Assembly: GCA_025057275.1 (NCBI GenBank)
Contig: JANWXQ010000065.1
Coordinates: 1-64,000, forward strand
Reading direction: 5' to 3'
DNA: 64,000 nt
Source: Chitinophagales bacterium
GTDB lineage: Bacteria > Bacteroidota > Bacteroidia > Chitinophagales > UBA10324
Positions 1 through 8,707 of this stretch are shown here, one piece after another. Each line of letters opens with the position of its first letter. Within the stretch, counting starts at the first letter, position 1. Under the pieces are notes generated by a model that worked only from the letters and a program-made list of their open reading frames with translations, ran no database searches and was not told the origin of the DNA. The translations under genes and the position numbers were made by a program.

Positions 1-1266
1 GCAAATCAGCGGCGCCACACCGGTGCTATCGGCCGAGAAGAACACCGTACGGTATGGTTGGCTGCCGAGGCTCCCAGTGATGCCGCCCAGGTTCAGCGCC
101 AACGGCTCCAGAAAACGCAGCAATTCCGGATAGGGCATGCGTTCCACGCCGGGCACCAGTTTGGATTTGTGGTAGTAAGGAACAAAATCTGAGGTGTCTA
201 GCTGGATGGCCGTGTTGAAGGCATCCCAGTAATAGCTTCCGTCCTTCGAACGGCGGGCTGTGGCCGTAGCCTGATTGGGGTATCGGGCATAAGCGTGAAT
301 GCCGGTTACCAGATGCAGGCGGGGAAAAGTGCTGACGAACGCTTTCAACTTGCGCAGGGAGGGATCGGTATTCAGCTCATCCAGAAAAATGCCGTAAGGA
401 ATGGCCGTCTCCGGAAACACCACGTAATCTGTGGAGCTGTCGGTACGGGAAGCCGCCAACGAAATGAGGGTTTGCAACTGAGCCTCCAGCGTGGCCGGGT
501 CAAATTTTTCCCCGTACGGATCAATGTTGGGCTGAACGACAACCACCTGCTTAAGGCGGCCTTGCGGGGAGTAGCGATGGTACCAAGACAGCGACAGAAC
601 AGCCGGCAACAACCATACGGCAAGCGTACCGACGGTGTGTTGCCACAAAGCTTGCCGGACCGGCCATTGCCTGAGCAAACGAAAGAGCAACACGTTTACG
701 GTCAGTATCCAGAACGAACCTCCCAGAGGACCCGTCCACTCATACCATTGATAGAGCTGCGGAGCGCTGGCCAGACCATAGCCCAGCGTCAACCAGGGCC
801 AGGCCAGCTCCCAGCGAAGATGCAAGAACTCAAAGGTGAGCCAGTAGGCGACAAAACCCGTATAGCCCAGGGCATCCCCGAAGCGGCTTCGGGTAATGTG
901 AAAAGCAGCAAGGGGCAGACACATCAGCAGCGGATTGGCCAGGTTGGCCAAAAGGCCGGCAACTGCTGTGGCCGGGTCTTTGGTGCCGAAATAGGTGGCT
1001 GCAATCCACCACGTGGTGAACAGATTCCACAACAACAAACCGGCATAGCACCAGAAGATATACGAACGAAAACTCATGTAACCTTTATGGCAACGATCCT
1101 GCAGCTCCAGCAAAGGCACCAATCCCAAAAAGAGGAGCGGCAAGAACGGCAAAGGCGGCCATGCCAGCCAAAGCATGAGGCCGGTAGCGGCGGCCAGCAG
1201 CGAAGCATGAATTCGCAAACCTGTGGGATTCGCCGCAAAGAAAGCAGTTCGCCGCTGCTCTTTCAG
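1..1266 (-). CDS. lnt: Apolipoprotein N-acyltransferase, 3' end cut by window edge
   Basis: Manual reverse-strand translation gives an open frame through the window edge (not in the ORF track because truncated): ...LMLWLAWPPLPFLPLLFLGLVPLLE..., VVVQPNIDPYGEKF, VFPETAIPYG, GVERMPYPELLRFLEPLALNLGG, GVAPLIC. Start codon uncertain. Confidence 0.88.
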   Translation of the reverse strand, partial: MKEQRRTAFFAANPTGLRIHASLLAAATGLMLWLAWPPLPFLPLLFLGLVPLLELQDRCHKGYMSFRSYIFWCYAGLLLWNLFTTWWIAATYFGTKDPATAVAGLLANLANPLLMCLPLAAFHITRSRFGDALGYTGFVAYWLTFEFLHLRWELAWPWLTLGYGLASAPQLYQWYEWTGPLGGSFWILTVNVLLFRLLRQWPVRQALWQHTVGTLAVWLLPAVLSLSWYHRYSPQGRLKQVVVVQPNIDPYGEKFDPATLEAQLQTLISLAASRTDSSTDYVVFPETAIPYGIFLDELNTDPSLRKLKAFVSTFPRLHLVTGIHAYARYPNQATATARRSKDGSYYWDAFNTAIQLDTSDFVPYYHKSKLVPGVERMPYPELLRFLEPLALNLGGITGSLGSQPYRTVFFSADSTGVAPLIC

Positions 1267-1268
1267 TG

Positions 1269-1934
1269 TTACGCTTTCCCTTCAATCACCACCACCACTT
1301 CGCCCCGCATCTCCTGTTCGGAAAGCGTTTGCAGCGCCTGAACTGCCGTACCGCGCCACACCGATTCGTGCAGCTTGGAAAGCTCGCGGCAGATGCACAG
1401 GCGACGGTCCGGACCAAAATGCGTTACTACCTCTTCCATAAGCTGCCTGAGACGATGGGGAGCCTCATACAACAAAAGGGTTCTCGGCTCTATGGCCAAT
1501 TGTTCCAGGCGACTGCGTCGCCCTTTCTTGGCCGGCAGGAATCCGCAAAACAGAAACTCATGAGCCGGCAAACCTGAAACGATTAAAGCAGGAACAAAAG
1601 CCGTAGCCCCGGGCAGACAGGTTACAACCACTCCGGCATCAATGCAGCGACGCACCAGCAGATAGCCGGCATCGCTGATGCCCGGAGTGCCGGCATCGCT
1701 GATCAGGGCCATACGTTCACCGGCAGCCATACGTTCGGCAAGCACAGAAGCCAGCCGGTGTTCGTTGTGCTGGTGATAGGCAAGCACCGGCGTGGCAATG
1801 TGATAATGCTTCAGCAAAATACGGCTGTGCTGCGGATGCTCCGCAAGAATAACATTTACGTTGCGCAACGTTTGCACGGCCCGAAAGGTGATGTCTTCCA
1901 GGTTGCCTATGGGCGTAGGAACGACATACAGCAT
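1269..1934 (-). CDS. rsmI: 16S rRNA (cytidine-2'-O)-methyltransferase RsmI
   Basis: MLYVVPTPIGNLEDITFRAVQTL, ALISDAGTPGISDAGYLLVR, CLPGATAFVPALIVSGLP. Confidence 0.95.
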   Translation of the reverse strand: MLYVVPTPIGNLEDITFRAVQTLRNVNVILAEHPQHSRILLKHYHIATPVLAYHQHNEHRLASVLAERMAAGERMALISDAGTPGISDAGYLLVRRCIDAGVVVTCLPGATAFVPALIVSGLPAHEFLFCGFLPAKKGRRSRLEQLAIEPRTLLLYEAPHRLRQLMEEVVTHFGPDRRLCICRELSKLHESVWRGTAVQALQTLSEQEMRGEVVVVIEGKA

Positions 1935-1963
1935 GCCGGCTCAAAGTACGCAACCACCGGGCA

Positions 1964-3268
1964 TTAATGCCCTTCATCCGACGGCACTGCATCCCTGCTC
2001 AACTGGGCAGCAAAGGCTACCAATAGCCGGAACAAGTCGGCATACTCGGTAAGTGGCAGTGTTTCAGACCGGTCGTAGATATCGTGATAGGCAGCAATGC
2101 CGCCAAGGGTGTAGATGAAAAAGCAGGGCACGCCTCGCTGGTAAAAAGGAAAATGATCGCTGTTGGCTGCCGGGCCGCGCGGCAGTACGGCCGGCAGGGT
2201 TGCCAGACGCTCATTCAGATCTACCAACTGCTGAAAAGCCCCGGTGTGAACCGATGCATTCACCACTTTGATGCCTTCATCTCCGGTGCCTACAATGTCC
2301 AGGTTGATCAGAAAGCGTATTGACTCCATGGGCAACAAAGGGTTGGCGATAAAATACCGAGAGCCCAACAGGCCCAATTCTTCCGCCCCGAAAAACAAAA
2401 ATGCCATGGAATAACGCGAAGGATTTTTTGCATAATACGCAGCCAGTTGCAACAACAGGCTGACGCCGCTGGCATTGTCGTTAGCGCCGGGGAAACAGAC
2501 AGAAGGCCCCAGGCAGCCCAGATGATCGTAGTGAGCGGTGAACACTACAAACGAATCCGCAACGGAACGGCCGGGCACATAGGCTGCTACATTGCAGGTC
2601 AGGTAGTTCGGTTTGAATTGCGCTGATATAGAAATTTTTATCCTGCGAGGTTTGGACGGCACCGCCTTTTCCGCAAGGACCAACCAGGCAGGAGGTTGCT
2701 GCCGGTTGGCCACGTGCCAGGTGAGTTTTCCGCTGCGCACTTCCAGGACTACAGCCACCCGGGTTCGGGCGTTGAGCAAAACCTCCCGAAGCAGATCGTA
2801 CTGCTTGTCGGTAAGCCGGTTGCGCTCAAGGAGCAGCGCACGCGGTTTGCCTTTCAGCAGCGACCGGATCAGCGGCTCTAATGCCTGAAGCGACGTATCG
2901 CTTCCGGTCAGGTTGGCCACCTGCAGGAGGTAAGTACCTTTCAAAGACGGTGATGCAGGATCAACCAGAAAATCACGGCCGGCTTGCAACTCCCGGTCGT
3001 CTATAGTGAGTGCCACCGGGCCCGGAAAGGTGTTCACGCTTACCGGAAAAGGCTGGTAATAGCCGCTTCCCAACGGAAGCAATCCAGCGTGCTGAACGTA
3101 ACCGGCGATAAAACGGGCAGCCCTCCAGTCAGCCGAATCCACATAACCGCGACCGTCCAAGCGGCAAAGGGTGTCTATGATGCGTCGGGCCTCAGCAAGC
3201 TGGGGCCCCTGAGCCAAAGCCCATAGCGGAAGCGCGAACAGCAGCTTAACGAAGAATACGAACCGCAT
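1964..3268 (-). CDS. Secreted M28-family zinc aminopeptidase
   Basis: Signal peptide; FTAHYDHLG, GANDNASGVSLLLQLA, FFGAEELGLLGSRYF, SDHFPFYQRGVPCFFIYT. Confidence 0.88.
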   Translation of the reverse strand: MRFVFFVKLLFALPLWALAQGPQLAEARRIIDTLCRLDGRGYVDSADWRAARFIAGYVQHAGLLPLGSGYYQPFPVSVNTFPGPVALTIDDRELQAGRDFLVDPASPSLKGTYLLQVANLTGSDTSLQALEPLIRSLLKGKPRALLLERNRLTDKQYDLLREVLLNARTRVAVVLEVRSGKLTWHVANRQQPPAWLVLAEKAVPSKPRRIKISISAQFKPNYLTCNVAAYVPGRSVADSFVVFTAHYDHLGCLGPSVCFPGANDNASGVSLLLQLAAYYAKNPSRYSMAFLFFGAEELGLLGSRYFIANPLLPMESIRFLINLDIVGTGDEGIKVVNASVHTGAFQQLVDLNERLATLPAVLPRGPAANSDHFPFYQRGVPCFFIYTLGGIAAYHDIYDRSETLPLTEYADLFRLLVAFAAQLSRDAVPSDEGH

Positions 3269-3494
3269 AGGATTCCATGACCGGATTGGCCAGCAGCTTC
3301 TGGCAGGCAGCCTCGGCCATTTGAAGGGCTTCTTCTTCGCTTGCGGCTTCTATGTGCAGGCGAATGTGCTTGCCGATTCGAACATCCTGGACAGCCAGCA
3401 TTCCCAACTGACGCAAACCCTGAAGCGTGGCTTTGCCCTGCGGATCCAGCAGTTCGCCATGCGGCATAATGTCTATTTCGGCCTGAAAGATCAT
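3246..3494 (-). CDS. purS: Phosphoribosylformylglycinamidine synthase subunit PurS
   Basis: MIFQAEIDIMPHGELLDPQGKATLQGLRQLGMLAVQDVRIGKHIRLHIEA; ORF-track start trimmed to the internal Met. Confidence 0.85.
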   Translation of the reverse strand: MIFQAEIDIMPHGELLDPQGKATLQGLRQLGMLAVQDVRIGKHIRLHIEAASEEEALQMAEAACQKLLANPVMESYAVRILR

Positions 3495-3495
3495 G

Positions 3496-4299
3496 TCAAT
3501 TGACTTTGACGATTTTTCGGCCGGCAAGGTACAGCACCAGATTGATGACCATGTAACCCAACAAGGCCAGGGCAATACCGGCGTAAGCAAAGGAGGCTAT
3601 CAGCATGCTTGCAGCCACCAGGTAGCCGTAGCGCAGTTCGTTGCCGCGCCATCGGTAGTGTGCAAACTTCAGGCTGAACATGGGCACGGAGGATACCATC
3701 AGCCAGGAAAGGAATGCGGTGATGCCATACAAAAACCATTGATTCACCACCACAGCGCCCAGATTCAGGTTATTGGTGAACAGAATGAGGGGAAAAGTGG
3801 CCACCAGCAGTCCCATAGCCGGTGTGGGCAGACCGGAAAAGTCTTGCGCAGCGGGCATCGTGTTGAAGCGGGCCAGGCGGTAGGCTGCAGCCAGCGCAAC
3901 GGCAAAAGCAGGAAATCCGGCAATCAGCGGCACATAAAGGGCTTCGGGTTCTTTGCTCCACGATATCATGAGCAACTGATAGAGTACTGCCCCGGGCAGC
4001 ACACCGAACGAAACCCCATCGGCCAATGAATCCAGCGCTTTGCCCAACTGGTTTTCCACCTGAAGCAGTCGGGCTGCAAGACCATCCAGAAAATCCAGCA
4101 CAGCGGCCAGAAAGATCATGAACGATGACCAGTAAAACGGAGAGGAATACCCCAGCGTGACCAGCACTTCTGTGCCGGCTGCATCTGCTTCCTGAAGGCG
4201 CACCGGCACAACGCGCTCTCCCAAACAGAACACCAGGCCGGCACAACCAGCCAGTAAATTGCCCAGGGTAAACAAATGGGGAATAAATGTCCGCAACAT
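3496..4299 (-). CDS. pssA: CDP-diacylglycerol--serine O-phosphatidyltransferase
   Basis: Multipass membrane protein with CDP-alcohol phosphatidyltransferase motif DFLDGLAARLLQVENQLGKALDSLADGVSFGVLPG. Confidence 0.92.
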   Translation of the reverse strand: MLRTFIPHLFTLGNLLAGCAGLVFCLGERVVPVRLQEADAAGTEVLVTLGYSSPFYWSSFMIFLAAVLDFLDGLAARLLQVENQLGKALDSLADGVSFGVLPGAVLYQLLMISWSKEPEALYVPLIAGFPAFAVALAAAYRLARFNTMPAAQDFSGLPTPAMGLLVATFPLILFTNNLNLGAVVVNQWFLYGITAFLSWLMVSSVPMFSLKFAHYRWRGNELRYGYLVAASMLIASFAYAGIALALLGYMVINLVLYLAGRKIVKVN

Positions 4300-4357
4300 G
4301 CAGTCCCGCGAAGATACCGGTTACCCAGCCAGCCGATGGCTTGCGGATACCGCTGCT

Positions 4358-6427
4358 TCAGTCAGTAATCTTCCATTGCCAGCGCCAGCTGCCTGCCTGC
4401 AGTTCAACTACATAAACGGAAGGAACAGGAAATTCCAGGGGCAGGCGTTGTGTACCGGCTTCCAGATGCCAATCCTGCTGTTGCTGGTATCGGCCCCAGG
4501 GATCGGTAATGCGCAGTTTGATGTCCTGCGGCTTCTGAACGGAAATCACCAGTTGCCAGCCGCCGCCATAGCGCTGCACGTGGGCCTCCGGAGCAACAGT
4601 TTCCTGCGTTTCGCGAGTCAGGCAGGTGCCGAATTTCAGTTCCAGCCGGTTGCCGTCTTTACTGATCGTGACGCCGGGAACCGTATGCGGCACGCCCTGC
4701 TGAGATACGATAGTTCCCGATTGCACCAATGCGCCTGATGCATCGTAATTATACCAGTAAATGGTTCGTCCGGGCTGGGCTTTAAAAGCCTGCAAACGTC
4801 TCAACGTAACATCGGCTGTGCAGGTTGTCGGCTGATTGGCCTGCAGTTGACCCCCTGCAATGTAGTCTTTGAGAAAGAGTTTCACGGAAAAGCTGCATTT
4901 GGTTTCCGATACATCGCTCCAGGTCAGCAATCCGTTAATGGTGCCGTAGTTATCGCCATCGTTTTTCTTTCCGCTTCCCGGATTGCCATTAACGGAAGCG
5001 TTGCTAAAGGCCGGATAAGCCACGTTGAGCGCAAGCGATTGGTAGGGAATCATGGTTTCGCTGTCCAGCCATTGGGCTTCATCGCCGTTGTGTTTACGCC
5101 GGTCCCAGAAAAAGACAGCGGGCATTTTGTAGAGCTGAGCCGTATCATAAAAGCCGGGCTTATCCTTCCATCCTACAGTGGCATCTTGTTTTCCATGCAC
5201 ACAATAAATGTGGGGCAGGCTGCGGTGCACATTTTTTTGAAACAATTTTTTCAGGTTCATCAGTTCAAAAATCCGCAGTGAGTCAAAGGGATTGCTCATG
5301 TCAGGAACGTTGGTCTTGAGGTTTTGGCTGGTGGTTCCCCACAACTGGGCATGCCAGCCATCGTCGCTCATCAGCGCTGAAGGGTGAGCGATGGCGTAAA
5401 CGCCCGTAATTTTTTCCGGAATCATACAGGCGGTGATGATCGCTCCATAGCCACCGGTACTGACGCCAACCAGAAAAATGCGCGTGGTATCCACCGGCAG
5501 GTATTTGCGTGCCCATTCTATGGTGTATATGATGCGATGCTGGGTGTAGGCCATAACGACACCTGAGGTAGGAACGGCATTGTTGCTGGAGTAGATGTCG
5601 TAGCCTTCGTGATAACCAACCCAACTGGTGCTTTTGCCCGCATCGGTACCGTAGCCATTTGGATATGGAATCCAATCGTCCAAACTGAGGATGTAGCAGT
5701 TCGTGATGTTTTCAAACTCATCCAGGCCGTTTCCTTTAATTGCATTTTTCTGTAATCCTTCCAAAAAAATAAAAAGCGGATACCGTTCGGCCTGGCCACG
5801 ACGGATTTGAATAAAGTTGTAGCCGAACGAGCCTACGTTATTCATCACCCGGCGGTACTGGTTATGCCGGTTGTCGCCAAACTGGGTGTAATAGTGGACT
5901 ACATCACCGTTGCTCCAGATCACCGAATCCTGCCAGACGGGAAGAGGAAAGGCCACGGATTCGGAAACCGGTGAAATCAGCGTATTCTTACCCGGCAACA
6001 GGGTTTTGTCTTCTATACCAGAAGCCAGGTCCAGCACCGTTATGGCGTAATAAAATTGACCGGTCTCCGTACAGGTAACTACATACAGGCCAATGTTGGC
6101 GCCCAGCGGTTCTCCCCCGGGCTGCCAGCGAAAGAACACGGGCATTTGTTCCAGGCGGCTGCGCCGGATGTTTTTAGCGGAACTGTCGCGAACCTGACCG
6201 ATGTAGTTGGAGGCGTTGAGCTGATCGGGAGAAACAAATGCCGTCGTGCTCCGGTAAACCTTATATGCCTGACCCGTGACGCCCACATTTTGCCAGGCCA
6301 GAAACACCTGCCCATCGCGCCATTGCGCCTGCAGTTTGGTGACCGTAGCCGCATGAGGTGATGACGGGAGAAAAACCTGACATAGAAAAAAAAAGAAAAC
6401 AAGCAGTGTGCGTCTTTTTTCTATCAT
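4358..6427 (-). CDS. Secreted alpha/beta-hydrolase-like protein, paralog A: Fn3-like N-terminus, hydrolase core, T9SS-like tail
   Basis: Signal peptide MIEKRRTLLVFFFFLCQVF; QWRDGQVFLAWQNVG...YKVYRST; nucleophile elbow FLVGVSTGGYGA; HGKQDATVGW; WDRRKHNGDEAQWLDSE. Start moved to the Met preceding the signal peptide. Confidence 0.8.
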   Translation of the reverse strand: MIEKRRTLLVFFFFLCQVFLPSSPHAATVTKLQAQWRDGQVFLAWQNVGVTGQAYKVYRSTTAFVSPDQLNASNYIGQVRDSSAKNIRRSRLEQMPVFFRWQPGGEPLGANIGLYVVTCTETGQFYYAITVLDLASGIEDKTLLPGKNTLISPVSESVAFPLPVWQDSVIWSNGDVVHYYTQFGDNRHNQYRRVMNNVGSFGYNFIQIRRGQAERYPLFIFLEGLQKNAIKGNGLDEFENITNCYILSLDDWIPYPNGYGTDAGKSTSWVGYHEGYDIYSSNNAVPTSGVVMAYTQHRIIYTIEWARKYLPVDTTRIFLVGVSTGGYGAIITACMIPEKITGVYAIAHPSALMSDDGWHAQLWGTTSQNLKTNVPDMSNPFDSLRIFELMNLKKLFQKNVHRSLPHIYCVHGKQDATVGWKDKPGFYDTAQLYKMPAVFFWDRRKHNGDEAQWLDSETMIPYQSLALNVAYPAFSNASVNGNPGSGKKNDGDNYGTINGLLTWSDVSETKCSFSVKLFLKDYIAGGQLQANQPTTCTADVTLRRLQAFKAQPGRTIYWYNYDASGALVQSGTIVSQQGVPHTVPGVTISKDGNRLELKFGTCLTRETQETVAPEAHVQRYGGGWQLVISVQKPQDIKLRITDPWGRYQQQQDWHLEAGTQRLPLEFPVPSVYVVELQAGSWRWQWKITD

Positions 6428-6598
6428 GAAGTGGGTTTTTTGCGAACGTGGGAGGACAGCGAAAAAAAGCGCCATCAGGGGAAGGCTGCCCGAGGCTAAC
6501 GCCGGAGCATGGCTTTGCCTGAACGTTTCCTGACAACAAGAATGAATCTGAAGATCAGCCATAAGGCTGACCTCTAAGAAATAAAGCCTCAAGGAGGT

Positions 6599-8695
6599 CT
6601 AAGGACTTAACAAGATGGTTTTACTAACACTGCCGCTGCCGGACGTATAGGAAAGCACATAATTTCCTGCAGGCATGGGCGGAAGGGAAAGGCAAACGGT
6701 ACCGGAAGAGGCGTCTAAACGGCTCATCCAACGTACTACGCCATCCATACCCGTTAGCTGCAACATACCGCTAACCTGCCCGGGGTCCCTTACGCAGGCC
6801 TCAGGACGTGAGGGCCCACCTATGACCCTGAGCTCCGGCAGGCGTTCCGAAAGGTTTGTAGAAGGGGAGGATTCCATTTCCCGAGAACAACCGTCAATCT
6901 TAATGTTCAGTCTGCATTTGGACTTGTTGATGATGACGCCGGGTATGGTCAGCAGGCCACCGTTGTAGACAAATGAGCCGGACTGGATTTGTGTATTACT
7001 GGAATCAAAATTTTTCCATTTGATGAGCTGACCGGGTTGGGGCTTAAAGTTGCGGGCCCGCCGGACTGTTACATCGGCCGTGCAGGTGGTGTACTGATTG
7101 GGAGCCAATACTCCTCCGACATAGAGGTCGCGCACAAAAAGCCGGAAGGTGATTTCGCAGGTTGCATCGGTGACGTTATCGCGGGTCCAATCCAGATAGC
7201 CGTTGATGGCACCGTAAGGATCGCCGTTGTTGGGGTTGCCGTTGCCGGGATTCTGATTGATGCTGCAGTTAGAAAAAGCCGGATAGGGTATGTTGTTGGC
7301 CAACGAATACCAATTGGGCATGGTTTCGCTGTCCAGAAAATTTTTGCCGCTGCCGTTATGGGTGCGCTGATCCCAGAAGGAAATGCCGCCGGCGCCGTTG
7401 CGTTGCAGCGAATCAAACAGCGACGGCATGAAGGAAGTCCAGTATACAGTCAGGTCTTTTTTGCCGAACACGCTGTAATACAGCGGCAGGGACTGATGTC
7501 GGTTCACGCGCAGCATGTGCCGGGTGTCGAACAGGTCAAACACCCGCAGGGGCTGGCCCGTTTCCGGGTGCAAAACATCAGTAAACAGATTGGTGGCGGT
7601 ATCTCCCCACATCTGCTCGGGCTGGTCATCGTTGTTGTCAATGGTGATGACCTTAAACACCGGAACCACACAATAGGCCGCCGTGATTTTTTGGGGAATC
7701 AGGCTGGCAGTCAGGTAAGCGCCCATGCCGCCGTTGCTTACCCCAACGGTGTAGGTGCGCTGGGTATCTATGGAAAAAGTGCGCTGTGCCCAATAGATGG
7801 ACTGGATGTAACGCCGCTGCGAATACATTTTAACAACTCCACTGGTAGGAATGGGGTTATTTTCAATATAAAAATTGTAGTTTTCGTGGTAGCCGCTCCA
7901 AAAAGTATTCTCGCCGCTGTTGTTTCCGTTAGGAGTGGGCATCCAGTCGTCAAAACCCAGGATGTAGCAATTCGTAACATTTTTGAATGAATCCAGGCCA
8001 TTGCCTTTCAGCGAATTCTCCCGAAGCCCTTCGTAAAAGGCAAACAACGGATTGTTGCTTGTGCTGCCACGGCGGATTACATAGAAATTAAACCCATACG
8101 AACCTACGGAACAGAAGGCCGGGAAATGCGGCGTTTCCATATTGTTGCCAAACCAGGCATAATAGTTCACTTTATCGCCGGTGCTCCACACAGCCGAATC
8201 CTGAAATACCGGTCTGGGCATGGCCACCGACTCGCTTACCGGAATTTTTAAGGTGTTCTTGCCCGAACGAATTTTCTTGTTTTCGCTGTTGCTGGAGAGC
8301 TTGACTACCATAACAGCGTAGTAATAAGGCTGGTTGTTGGTGCAGGTGGTCACAAACAGGCCCTGGGTTTTCTGCAGGGTGGTGCCAGCAGGGTCAATTT
8401 TGAAGTAGCGACTGCCGCCAAGGATCTCGCTCAGCCTGATGTTTTTACAGGAAGAATCGCGGACAAACCCGACGAAGGTGCTGCTGTTCAGCTGGGATAC
8501 ATCGGTGAACTTGGTGGTGCTTCTATACACGTTGTACTGCCTGTTGGTCCCTTTCGGGCAGGTCCAGGTGAGAAACACCTGACCATCGCGATAGGTAGCT
8601 GACAAATTCGAAACGGTTTGGGCAGAAACCTGAACAAGCGGTGCTGTCAGGCACAACAGCAGACCTGCAGTGCTTAAAAATCTTGGTACATTCAT
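6599..8695 (-). CDS. Secreted alpha/beta-hydrolase-like protein, paralog B
   Basis: Signal peptide; [73 protein letters not shown]; sorting-domain-like C-terminus. Confidence 0.82.
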   Translation of the reverse strand: MNVPRFLSTAGLLLCLTAPLVQVSAQTVSNLSATYRDGQVFLTWTCPKGTNRQYNVYRSTTKFTDVSQLNSSTFVGFVRDSSCKNIRLSEILGGSRYFKIDPAGTTLQKTQGLFVTTCTNNQPYYYAVMVVKLSSNSENKKIRSGKNTLKIPVSESVAMPRPVFQDSAVWSTGDKVNYYAWFGNNMETPHFPAFCSVGSYGFNFYVIRRGSTSNNPLFAFYEGLRENSLKGNGLDSFKNVTNCYILGFDDWMPTPNGNNSGENTFWSGYHENYNFYIENNPIPTSGVVKMYSQRRYIQSIYWAQRTFSIDTQRTYTVGVSNGGMGAYLTASLIPQKITAAYCVVPVFKVITIDNNDDQPEQMWGDTATNLFTDVLHPETGQPLRVFDLFDTRHMLRVNRHQSLPLYYSVFGKKDLTVYWTSFMPSLFDSLQRNGAGGISFWDQRTHNGSGKNFLDSETMPNWYSLANNIPYPAFSNCSINQNPGNGNPNNGDPYGAINGYLDWTRDNVTDATCEITFRLFVRDLYVGGVLAPNQYTTCTADVTVRRARNFKPQPGQLIKWKNFDSSNTQIQSGSFVYNGGLLTIPGVIINKSKCRLNIKIDGCSREMESSPSTNLSERLPELRVIGGPSRPEACVRDPGQVSGMLQLTGMDGVVRWMSRLDASSGTVCLSLPPMPAGNYVLSYTSGSGSVSKTILLSP

Positions 8696-8707
8696 TTGGG
8701 GAAGATA

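Noticed and set aside
295-1341. 348-aa plus-strand ORF
   Set aside because: Antisense to lnt, which continues past the window edge with clear family motifs; the translation is Gln/Arg-rich and lacks domain-like pattern.
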